A DNA stretch of 58,059 bases from an uncultured bacterium (lineage in GTDB: Bacteria; Vulcanimicrobiota; Xenobia; Xenobiales; Xenobiaceae): the NCBI GenBank assembly GCA_934644775.1, contig CAKUDB010000017.1:1-58059 (forward strand), given 5' to 3'. Under the pieces are notes generated by a model. The model was not told where the DNA came from. It was given only the letters and a program-made list of their open reading frames with translations, and made no database searches. This document shows, in pieces, positions 1-7,714 of the stretch; the first letter of the stretch is position 1; every line of letters starts with the position of its first letter. A program made the position numbers and the translations under genes.

Positions 1-430
1 TCATTTTATGGCAGGCGAACAGTTATAGTGGAAGGCGAAACTAAGGTACAGTGGCTAAAGTCTCCGTTTCTCCGCTGGCTGGCTACGTTTACGCCTATAG
101 CAAGCTACAGGCGTATAAGAGCCTTTCGCTTTGCTATAGGCTAAACTCCGCTACAGATATTACAGAAACGGAGACTTTCTCGGTTTGTTGGTTCGTCCAA
201 GGCTTCCGGCCGAGATTGTCGGCGTCTGCTTCGCCTAACGGCTACGCAGCCATACCGGCAATGGGCCGAAGCCAAGGACTACACCATGTCCGTTTGGGTT
301 CAACGCCTTTTTGCTGGCGTGACATAGTTGCACTCGTCACGCCCTACTTTTGTGGCTATAGCCCATTCATTTCGTATTTGGCGGACAGTAAAAGTACAGC
401 CAACAAGGCGCATTATAAGTTTTTGGCGTA
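1..430. repeat. Left-end palindromic repeat modules
   Basis: Noncoding, hairpin-rich DNA of the same family as the right end of the window. Bases 1-101 match 57960-58059 at roughly 85 percent by eye. Three parts can be seen: a linker (1-56), a large nested hairpin (57-178), and a second linker ending in the hairpin 316-343, which has an 8-bp stem GGCGTGAC/GTCACGCC around the loop atagttgcactc. After it comes the short palindrome GGCTATAGCC (354-363), which is also found after the same hairpin near 57460. An open frame of 126 codons crosses the block, but it reads straight through the inverted repeats and resembles no protein, so I do not call it a gene. Confidence 0.8.
57..178. repeat. Large nested inverted repeat
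   Basis: The outer arms 57-71 and 164-178 are a perfect 15-bp inverted repeat (AAAGTCTCCGTTTCT and its complement). The inner arms 87-101 and 133-146 (GTTTACGCCTATAGC / GCTATAGGCTAAAC) pair with one bulge. Arm 91-101 can instead pair with 104-114 (one mismatch), so two alternative folds are possible. The left half of this structure recurs at 58016-58059, where the window ends inside it. It may be the end of a non-autonomous mobile element or a structured RNA; the sequence does not decide. Confidence 0.7.
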
Positions 431-476
431 AAAATTTGGTATCAATCATAGGGTATCTTTTCCAAAAGTATTTCTT

Positions 477-1286
477 TTATTTGGCAGTAGAACTATGCCT
501 AAGGCGATCTTCTTCTTCAAGTTCTGTATAATTAAGCGCCATTAAATCATGAATACGCTCAATAAGCTCATCTTCATTAGCAAAATCAGCTCGGTTTAAA
601 GCAGGCAAAAAGCGCAAAGTAACTACAGAATCGGCGGTAACTCTAGGCAAACCCTTGGGGTAAATCTTGGTTCCATTGTGAATAATCATTATAAAAATAG
701 GGGCTTGCGGAGCACATTGGAGGAGAGTCTTTAAACCGCCAGTTTTAAAGTGTTGTAAATCGCCTTGTAAGCTGCGAGTGCCTTCAGGAAAGATAATAGC
801 CGAATATTTCCCTTTATTTACTTCACTGCCGAGCTTTTCAATAGCTTGTAAAGCTTGTTCTCTGTCTTTGCGATTGATTAAACAATGGCCACCGTTTCGA
901 AGTACAAAACTGACTGAAGGGATACAACAGTGGCCCAAAATATCTTTGGAAATATACTTAGGCTTCATATCACGCAATTCGTAGAAAGGCAAAAAACTCT
1001 CGACTAAAGATTGGTGATTGCCTACAATAATAGCCCCGCCGCCGTGGAGGATATTTTCCTGGCCCTCTACTCTGATTTGGCATAAGCCGGCTTTGATACT
1101 GTACTTTAACACATGAGCCAAATTGACCAACACTTTATCCATAGGCTCAATACCAAAGATACGCGCTATACGCAAAGCAGGATCAAAAGCTAGAAGAGAA
1201 GCCGCAAAACTGCTCCAAGCACCTATAGTCCCCAAAATATTACGAAGCTTCAAAGATTTTAACCTCAAAAAAAATACCCCAGCCAT
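477..1286 (-). CDS. plsC: PlsC-like 1-acylglycerol-3-phosphate acyltransferase
   Basis: Predicted to transfer an acyl chain to lysophosphatidate at the inner membrane in phospholipid synthesis. The PlsC/LPLAT fold is recognised from NHQSLVE at residues 90-96 and FPEGTR at 166-171, about 75 residues apart as in the family. A hydrophobic N-terminal stretch (about 20-45) could anchor it to the membrane. The acidic residue of the catalytic HX4D motif is glutamate (H91, E96) rather than aspartate, read directly from a GAG codon. The length of 269 aa is slightly above the usual 200-250. It lies 93 bp downstream of rpmA on the same strand. The AGGA next to the ATG at 1286 is too close to act as its ribosome site, so the exact start is uncertain. 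Confidence 0.85.
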   Translation of the reverse strand: MAGVFFLRLKSLKLRNILGTIGAWSSFAASLLAFDPALRIARIFGIEPMDKVLVNLAHVLKYSIKAGLCQIRVEGQENILHGGGAIIVGNHQSLVESFLPFYELRDMKPKYISKDILGHCCIPSVSFVLRNGGHCLINRKDREQALQAIEKLGSEVNKGKYSAIIFPEGTRSLQGDLQHFKTGGLKTLLQCAPQAPIFIMIIHNGTKIYPKGLPRVTADSVVTLRFLPALNRADFANEDELIERIHDLMALNYTELEEEDRLRHSSTAK

Positions 1287-1379
1287 TCCTACGAATAAAC
1301 TGGAGTACCTTCAAAAAAATAGAATAAAATGCGATATACGCCAAATTCCTTGCCTGACGACTGGGGAAGATTCGCGGAA

Positions 1380-1652
1380 TTAGCCTTCTACCTCTACCAC
1401 GGTCTTGGCGTTGTGCTTGGTGAACTTTACAACACCGGGAGCTGTAGCAAATAAGGTGAAGTCGCGACCCATCATAACGTTTTTCCCAGGGTAAAAACGG
1501 GTACCGCGCTGGCGGAGAATGATGTTGCCAGCAATAGCGCTCTGACCGCCATAAAGCTTGATTCCAAGCATCTTGGGCTGAGAATCACGGCCGTTCTTAG
1601 AAGAACCGGCACCTTTTTTGTGGGCGAAACGGGTAAGATCCATTAAATACAT
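1380..1652 (-). CDS. rpmA: 50S ribosomal protein L27 with cleavable N-terminal extension
   Basis: Large-subunit ribosomal protein L27, whose N-terminus reaches the peptidyl-transferase centre. The core AHKKGAGSSKNGRDS and the rest of the 90 aa match the family throughout. The mature core is preceded by MYLMDLTRFA, which aligns without gaps to the Firmicutes leader MLKLDLQFFA removed by the Prp protease; cleavage would fall between A10 and H11. The first ATG (1652) is chosen because GGAGG lies 6 nt upstream, while the next in-frame ATG would leave 15 nt. No rplU or prp gene is next to it. In Firmicutes these three genes usually sit together, so here the gene is unlinked or the operon has been rearranged. 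Confidence 0.95.
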   Translation of the reverse strand: MYLMDLTRFAHKKGAGSSKNGRDSQPKMLGIKLYGGQSAIAGNIILRQRGTRFYPGKNVMMGRDFTLFATAPGVVKFTKHNAKTVVEVEG

Positions 1653-1806
1653 TGATTGCCTCCGGATATATGGCTTGGGGCCGAATCCACGGCCGCACTT
1701 GGCCCGCCGGGTAAACTTGGCCTAGAAAAAATTAATGCCTTCTATTAAGGCCCTGCTATTCTATCACTTTGAAAGAACAAAAGCAAGGCTCACCACTATT
1801 TTAGCC

Positions 1807-3309
1807 CTAGACAACTTTTAAGTTAGTCTGTCCCAACCTCAAAAAATCGCCCCGTTTTAATTCATACTTTTGGTTATTTTCTAAACGACTACCATTAAGC
1901 CAACTTCCGTTGGTAGAGCCTAAATCTTCCAAGAAATAATGATTGTTACTAGGTGATTTAACTATACGGGCATGAGTATAAGAGACAGAAGAGTCGGAGC
2001 TAAGCAAAATATCCCCACTCTCGCGGCCAATTACTGTAACACTGCTTTGCAAAGGATAAAGCTGGCCCAAAGATTCTAAACTAAGTTGTAAATTGAGATA
2101 GTCGGCTTCGGAAATAGCTGTAGGCTGAATAGGTGCAGAGACCGGAAGCGCCCCTTCAGATACTGTCATATGGACAGTACGCGCCCCTTCTTCTGCAGGG
2201 ACAGCCTCAATAGGGGGCACAAAAGTAGAACTAGGGCTAGTATTAAGTGCAGATACAATAGGTGCTGGAGCTATAGGAAGAGAACTCGGAATAGGTTGGT
2301 CAGAACCGTCGTCAATTTCAATACCCAAACGCTTAAAGAAATTTACGTACTGAGGACATTCTTTAATAATTTGGGCTTCAACTTGAGCGCGACTATTAGA
2401 CGACAAGGAGCGACTTTCGCTTTGGGATAAAAGTAAATCGTAACGTATTACTACATCAATGTCGGCTCTAGCTAAAGCTTGGTCGTAAATATCGGCCAAA
2501 ATAGTGACACTGCCTATCTTCTGGTAAGCTTTGCCCACCAACAATAAGCTAGCCGCTTCAATAGTCGATTCAATTTTACAATCGGCAAATAAGTTGATAA
2601 CTTCAGTATATTGGCCAGCTTCTAAACGCAACAAACCCATAAAAAATCTAGCCAGAGCCGAAGTGGGCATAATGCTGAGAATCTGTTCTAAAACAGAGAC
2701 TGCCATAGCTAGATGGCCAGAACGACGCCAAGCTAACGATAAAAGGATATTTACTCCCAATAGATCGGGCAAGAAAGCCACACAGCTCCAGGGAGTCAGA
2801 GGCAAGATAACTTTAAACGAAAGCAAGTATTTTTTTAATTTACTGCCCAAACCTTGTTGACATAAAAGCGCCTTCTGAAAGAATGAACCGGCCTCGGCAG
2901 CATTGCCAAACTCCAGCAAAATACAACCTAGTAAAAAATAGGCGTCGGTAAACTGAGTATCTAGCTGGACAGCTTCACGCAAGTGATTAACGGCAGTCTC
3001 AGTTTCCACACAAGTCAAACAGGCACAAGCTTCGCCAAAAAGGCGTTCGGCTTTTGATAAGGTGAGGCGTTGCATCATACTCGAAGCAAAGCCCACCCCC
3101 ATTTGGGGCTCAAAGAAATCTATTTGCGGTGTCAAGCCAGATGTGGTACTCCAGCTACCGCGATTCCAAAAGACTCCGCTCTGGGGAGAACGAGAAGCGT
3201 CATCACGCTTAAACATGCTAGAAACCTCGTTGACGCCTTTACCGGCCAATTTGCTGGCCAAACCAAAACCGTTCTTAAGTTTCGATAAAATATCAGACTG
3301 TTCAGCCAC
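1807..3309 (-). CDS. TPR protein with C-terminal FHA domain
   Basis: Probable phosphothreonine-reading scaffold. Residues about 85-260 contain helical repeats of TPR character (for example AVNHLREAVQLDTQFTDAYF). A Pro/Ser/Ala-rich linker follows (about 340-410), then an FHA domain at about 420-500 with the core residues GR, SYTHAR and DLGSTNGSWLNG. A hydrophobic patch near 165-195 may be part of the helical repeats or a membrane-associated segment. The start is GTG (3309). It is the last gene of the minus-strand signalling cassette that begins with the kinase at 9322, so phosphorylated partners made by that kinase are plausible ligands (inference). Confidence 0.8.
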   Translation of the reverse strand: MAEQSDILSKLKNGFGLASKLAGKGVNEVSSMFKRDDASRSPQSGVFWNRGSWSTTSGLTPQIDFFEPQMGVGFASSMMQRLTLSKAERLFGEACACLTCVETETAVNHLREAVQLDTQFTDAYFLLGCILLEFGNAAEAGSFFQKALLCQQGLGSKLKKYLLSFKVILPLTPWSCVAFLPDLLGVNILLSLAWRRSGHLAMAVSVLEQILSIMPTSALARFFMGLLRLEAGQYTEVINLFADCKIESTIEAASLLLVGKAYQKIGSVTILADIYDQALARADIDVVIRYDLLLSQSESRSLSSNSRAQVEAQIIKECPQYVNFFKRLGIEIDDGSDQPIPSSLPIAPAPIVSALNTSPSSTFVPPIEAVPAEEGARTVHMTVSEGALPVSAPIQPTAISEADYLNLQLSLESLGQLYPLQSSVTVIGRESGDILLSSDSSVSYTHARIVKSPSNNHYFLEDLGSTNGSWLNGSRLENNQKYELKRGDFLRLGQTNLKVV

Positions 3310-3458
3310 AGATTTCCAACCTCTCCGAAGCAGAGCTTATCACTTTAGATACAAGGATATTTTTCTTAGGGATCAGCTAACGGTAATAGGAGAGGAAAGA
3401 AACCGCCCCCTGCCTTCAATTTCAGAAAAGACGGCCTCTTCCCTTACCCTAAAATGGA

Positions 3459-4199
3459 CTAGGCCCGGAAAGTCACTTCCGTGCGACCTAAACGTACGAC
3501 GTCACAATCGTGCAATTCTGTCTGAATACCAGACTGTAAACGATTTCCATTTATGTAAGATCCGTTAGAAGAGCCCACATCTTCATACAGATACTTGGAA
3601 CCTTGGCGAGTGATCTGGCCGTGACGGCGAGAGACGTAAGATTCGGGGTCGAGCTCGGTAAGATCGATCTCGGGGAAGATGTTGTCAGCGGGCGATTGGC
3701 GGCCCAAAAGAGTATGCTCGGCACTAATGGGAATCTCTACTCCGTTAGGCATAATAAGTCTGGGGACGGCAGCGGGTGCAGCTTTAACGGCAACCGGCTC
3801 ATCGGCCACTTTAGGAGCCACTACCGAAGCGGCTGCTTCCCCTAAAGTAGCTCCGCAATCTTCGCAGAATTTGCTTCCGGCTTCATTTTTGGCTCCGCAA
3901 GCCGGACAAATCTTGGCGGAAGGTTCAGAAGCTGCAACCGGAGCGGCAACAGAAGGAGTCTCACTTACCGGAGCAGCTTGGACAGCGGCAGTAAAAGGAG
4001 CCGACGCTGCCGGGGCTGGAGCTGCAGCGGGAGCGGCCGCTGGGGCCGGAGACTCAACCACAGGAGCCGGAACAAAGGGAGCGGACGCAGCGGCGGGAGC
4101 AGCTGCAATCACCGGAGCGGGAGCAGCCAATTTAGAGCCACAATCCTCACAAAAAATTGAACCTTCTACATTATCAGAGCCACAAACGTTGCACTTCAT
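3459..4199 (-). CDS. Double zinc-ribbon protein with FHA domain
   Basis: Small signalling adaptor of 246 aa. Cys pairs at 3/6 and 17/20 form a zinc ribbon. A second, nearly identical ribbon (CPACG...CEDCG) lies at about 95-118 after an Ala/Pro-rich linker. The C-terminal FHA domain (about 165-246) carries GRQ, SRRHG and DVGSSNGSYINGNRL. AAGGAGAT lies 6 nt before the ATG at 4199. The N-terminal ribbon closely resembles that of the pseudokinase-PP2C protein two genes upstream, which suggests a shared interaction surface. The FHA core residues are intact, so phosphothreonine binding is expected. It sits between the TPR-FHA and vWA genes. Confidence 0.85.
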   Translation of the reverse strand: MKCNVCGSDNVEGSIFCEDCGSKLAAPAPVIAAAPAAASAPFVPAPVVESPAPAAAPAAAPAPAASAPFTAAVQAAPVSETPSVAAPVAASEPSAKICPACGAKNEAGSKFCEDCGATLGEAAASVVAPKVADEPVAVKAAPAAVPRLIMPNGVEIPISAEHTLLGRQSPADNIFPEIDLTELDPESYVSRRHGQITRQGSKYLYEDVGSSNGSYINGNRLQSGIQTELHDCDVVRLGRTEVTFRA

Positions 4200-4288
4200 G
4201 ATCTATCTCCTTAAATTAACTCGGGGTGGGGGCGCAGCGCCAAAAAAAACTGCCTCCCCTGGGCTTCCTTGACAGGATAAAATAATCT

Positions 4289-5596
4289 TTATTTTTTAGT
4301 TAAATCTACAACTCCGCTCGGAGAGTTAAAGTCGGGAACCTCAGAAAGGAGCTGGGTAAGCTTTCTAGTACCGTATTCCAGCTTTTTAGTACCAGCCGCA
4401 CTAGCTGCCGAGCCACGCTCCAAACGATTGGCCTCAGAAAGAGCCTGATCGGCCAATTCTTTTTGACCTTGTTGCAAAAGCTGAGTAGCCGCCGAGCGCA
4501 ATAACTGGGTGGCTTTTCCGCGCTCGCCTTCCTGAGCCAATTGTAAGGCCCTAGTCTGCTGGCGGAAGATACTGACACTATCCACAATTTGCATAACTTT
4601 GGGAGTTACAACCGAAGCTTGAGAAGGATCGTCAGTATAAGTAATAGTTACGTCTTGAGGATTGACATTGTCGTAAACTCCCTGACCGGGAATCTCATAA
4701 CTGACACTAACTGAAGCTATACGATAGACGCCAGCATAGCGAGAAGGCAAAATAAGCTCGTAAAGAACCGATTGTTTTTCATTTCTTTGCAAGTCGGCCA
4801 ACTCGATAGAGCATCTCCTATCTACAACTTGAGGAACTCCCAAATCGTTAATGAGCGGCTTAACCTTATAAGCTCGACGTATGGTAACATCTTTAGGCAA
4901 CTTCAAGTTGAGGCGACAATTCTTAACGACGACATTTTGTACGCTAGCCAACTCTTGAGTGAAGATCTCCTGAATATTGCCAGGACGGTCGATATAATAA
5001 GAAGTACCTCGGCACATACTGGCAATTTTTAAAAGGAATTTCTCGTTAAAGTCGTCGCCTACGCCGATAGTTGAAATAGAGATTCCCTCTTCGGCAGCCA
5101 TAATACAGCGATCTAAACATTGCTTCTCATTCAAAGTCTGACCGTCAGTAAGTAAAATAATATGGTTGAGCTTATCGCGAGAGAAATTGCGGCGCACTTC
5201 GTATAAAGCTGCGTCGATAGCCTTAAGCATATCGGTACCGGCCCCTACGTCGACATGATCGATCTTATTGACCATCAATTTGGCGGTACTTTTGTCATAA
5301 AGCTGGCTGGAAGGAATGAGCACTCTGGCCCTTTCCGCGAAAGCTATAATAGAGCACAAATCGTTAGCTCGAAGCATGTCTATGGCTTGATTTACAGCTT
5401 GAATAACATAGTTGAGCTTTCCTTCAGCGTACATAGAGCCGCTCTTATCAAGAACAATGGCTAAATTTAAGCCTACCGGGCCTGCGCCGATCTCTTCGCC
5501 CGGACATACTTCGGCTAAAAGATAAGTCAGTTTGTTCTCGCTGGTAGTCATAACCGCCTGATAGCTCAAGCCGGTATAAAGATTCACTTCAGCCAC
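4289..5596 (-). CDS. von Willebrand factor A domain protein
   Basis: A cytoplasmic vWA domain (about 40-220) with a complete metal-ion site: DxSxS at D50/S52/S54, T121 in GAGTD, and D151 in LLTDG. A beta-rich region follows and then a helical Gln/Ala-rich C-terminus (about 345-420) of possible TPR or coiled-coil type. There is no signal peptide or membrane segment. The start is GTG at 5596 with GGAGG just upstream. vWA proteins beside a kinase and a PP2C phosphatase recall the TerY-phosphorylation triads described for tellurite-resistance-type stress systems, but no terC or terD homologue is present here. The partner and substrate are unknown. Confidence 0.85.
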   Translation of the reverse strand: MAEVNLYTGLSYQAVMTTSENKLTYLLAEVCPGEEIGAGPVGLNLAIVLDKSGSMYAEGKLNYVIQAVNQAIDMLRANDLCSIIAFAERARVLIPSSQLYDKSTAKLMVNKIDHVDVGAGTDMLKAIDAALYEVRRNFSRDKLNHIILLTDGQTLNEKQCLDRCIMAAEEGISISTIGVGDDFNEKFLLKIASMCRGTSYYIDRPGNIQEIFTQELASVQNVVVKNCRLNLKLPKDVTIRRAYKVKPLINDLGVPQVVDRRCSIELADLQRNEKQSVLYELILPSRYAGVYRIASVSVSYEIPGQGVYDNVNPQDVTITYTDDPSQASVVTPKVMQIVDSVSIFRQQTRALQLAQEGERGKATQLLRSAATQLLQQGQKELADQALSEANRLERGSAASAAGTKKLEYGTRKLTQLLSEVPDFNSPSGVVDLTKK

Positions 5597-5653
5597 GCTT
5601 CCTCCTCAGCTGCATTTAGTGCAGATGTTCTTAACAATAGTAACTTGTTGAGT

Positions 5654-7540
5654 TTAATTTTTTCTAATAACCACTACGGTGGTATTATCGTCAGCTCCGC
5701 GCTCTAAGCAAGTATTGACTAACAACTCGCAAATTTGCGCTGGAGCCAAATTCTTTTGGAAATAGGAGAAGAGCTCTTCGTCACTATAGTATTCCCATAC
5801 CCCGTCGGAGCTAAGCATAATATATTCCCCCGGCACTAAAGTGCGATGATAAATATCCACCTCTACGTCGGGCTGAGTCCCTAAAGCTCGATAAATAATA
5901 GAGCGCTTGGGAGAGCGACGCGCCTCTTCCCTAGTTAGAGTACCCATTTGGACTAACTGGCCTACGACAGAATGATCGGTTGTTATTTGATCTAACTCTT
6001 TAGCCATACGATAAGCTCGAGTGTCGCCCACATGACCGAAAGTTACCTTCTCTCCGTCAAGAAGGGCACAGGAAATAGTGCAACCCATACCACGCCGACA
6101 CGGAGCTTTACAAGCATAGTTAAAGATGGTCTCGTTGGCCTTTTTTATAGCCTTTTCCAAAATGAAAGCCCGGCGCTCCTCAGGATTTTCCGGCAAGAGT
6201 AAAGTTGTGGCTACATCATTTTTAAGGGGCATAAAGAGGCGTACTAACTCGGCAGCGATAGCCCTTAGCGCTAAAGAAGCTGCCTTATCACCTTCAGCTT
6301 CACCGCCCATACCGTCGATAACTCCGACGAATTGGACTGTAGTGGGGATGTCGCGCTCGCAAGCTGAAATTGTCAGCTCCAAGTAGGCGTCCTGATTGAT
6401 TCTACGCACTGCTCCGACGTTGGTCTTTTTGGCTATAGTATATCCACCAAAGACCGATCGAGTGACTTTGTTGCCGGGCTTCTCCGGCAATTCGGCCACT
6501 TCTTCAGCGCTTACACCGGGCATAGAAGCGCAAGAGAGCAAAGCTTCGGCCATTTCCGAAGCGGAGAGCCAACGCTCTTGGGGATTGCGCTTAATGGCTC
6601 GCGAAATTACTCTGGTAAGAGCCTTGGCTTTTAAGCGCAAAGTGGCAGGGAAGCTATTAGCCGACATATCGCTGACGCTGACAGTTTTGCCTGTAAGTAA
6701 ATAGAAAAGCAGAGCGCCGACACTGAAAATATCGGAACGTCTGCTCAGCTCGCCTCCTTCTAAGCCGTAAGCTTCGGGAGCAGAGAAGCCGTCTATTACT
6801 GTACATACATCGTTAGCCTGAAATTTGGCCACTATGCGATCGTAACGAGTAAGTACAGCTCTCTTTTGGGGCGTAATCCAAACGGAGTCTAAAGAGATGC
6901 CGTTAAAAAGCTGGCACATATTGTGAAAGATTTTCAAAGCGCTCAGAATATCGCAACCAATCTGATTTATCTCGGCAAAGCTTAAAGAATGGTTTTGCAA
7001 ATATTGGCGCAACGGAACACCTTGCTTAGGCCCTAACAAGTAATTTTTGTCGCTGCCATCCCCCGATTTTTTCTCCTCAGCCTTTTTCAATTCCCAAAGT
7101 GGCCACATACAATCATGTTCGACAGAAGAGAGCTGGGCAAAAACTTCGGCAGCTTTGCTCGGATGAGAAGGAAATTCACACAGTAAGAGACTAGTGGCGA
7201 CCTCTTGGCTAACTAAGGGGCTGGGCTCAGATTGGCTGTCATTAGTTTCAGACGTAGACTCAGAATTATCGTCTTGAGCTTCACCTTTGGGCGGCTCAGT
7301 TGTGGAAACGCCTTTATCGCTCGCCTCAAGATCTTTCAACTCATAAAAGATACAATCGACGTCGCTCTGTAATAGAGCAACTACTTCGTAATGTTGCCAA
7401 ACAATTTGTCCAACTTCCAAAGGGCCCTCTTCGGTGGTCTTTTTATCTTTATTAACTTGTTCTAACTTCAACTGAGCTCCGCATTCATCGCAATAGATAT
7501 CTTCTTTCTTGTTTTCGTAGCCACAAGTTGGACAAATCAT
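5654..7540 (-). CDS. Zinc ribbon / pseudokinase / PP2C phosphatase fusion
   Basis: Three parts in 628 aa. First, a zinc ribbon with C3/C6 and C17/C20. Second, a kinase-like domain (about 44-335) keeping GFSAPEAYG and the helix RRSDIFSVGALLFYLLTG but lacking a glycine loop, the HRDLKxxN loop and DFG, so it is predicted to be inactive. An acidic Ser/Thr-rich insert lies at 75-110. Third, a PP2C domain (about 365-625) with all metal-site motifs: NQDA at 382-385, DGMGG at 409-413, HVGDTRAY, SSDGV and ADDNTT. It should dephosphorylate Ser/Thr and probably opposes the kinase encoded next upstream. GGAGGAG lies upstream of the ATG. It is 57 bp from the vWA gene and probably in one operon with it. 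Confidence 0.9.
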   Translation of the reverse strand: MICPTCGYENKKEDIYCDECGAQLKLEQVNKDKKTTEEGPLEVGQIVWQHYEVVALLQSDVDCIFYELKDLEASDKGVSTTEPPKGEAQDDNSESTSETNDSQSEPSPLVSQEVATSLLLCEFPSHPSKAAEVFAQLSSVEHDCMWPLWELKKAEEKKSGDGSDKNYLLGPKQGVPLRQYLQNHSLSFAEINQIGCDILSALKIFHNMCQLFNGISLDSVWITPQKRAVLTRYDRIVAKFQANDVCTVIDGFSAPEAYGLEGGELSRRSDIFSVGALLFYLLTGKTVSVSDMSANSFPATLRLKAKALTRVISRAIKRNPQERWLSASEMAEALLSCASMPGVSAEEVAELPEKPGNKVTRSVFGGYTIAKKTNVGAVRRINQDAYLELTISACERDIPTTVQFVGVIDGMGGEAEGDKAASLALRAIAAELVRLFMPLKNDVATTLLLPENPEERRAFILEKAIKKANETIFNYACKAPCRRGMGCTISCALLDGEKVTFGHVGDTRAYRMAKELDQITTDHSVVGQLVQMGTLTREEARRSPKRSIIYRALGTQPDVEVDIYHRTLVPGEYIMLSSDGVWEYYSDEELFSYFQKNLAPAQICELLVNTCLERGADDNTTVVVIRKN

Positions 7541-7714
7541 TTTTGAGTTTTTCTCCTCCGCCTCAGACTATGTACGGCCCTTTTGCCGTTTGTGCATACG
7601 CCTGCCCGCTTAACTTCAACACCGATAAGGAAAAACATTCTGCCCCTACACTACTCCAGCTAAGCAAGTTGTTATTACTAGGGCTAAGCTGCTCTTTAGC
7701 TTCCCAAAGTAAAG

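Noticed and set aside
51..431. Open frame of 126 codons across the left repeats
   Set aside because: It runs through both arms of inverted repeats and shows no protein-like composition or family.
3679..4272. Plus-strand frame of 197 codons, Ala/Gly-rich
   Set aside because: It is the shadow of the Ala/Pro-rich linker in the zinc-ribbon FHA gene on the minus strand.
4200..4288. GGCGCAGCGCC followed by A8 as a terminator
   Set aside because: The run is A on the plus strand and lies before the stem on the minus strand, so it does not give a U-tract after the stem for either neighbour.
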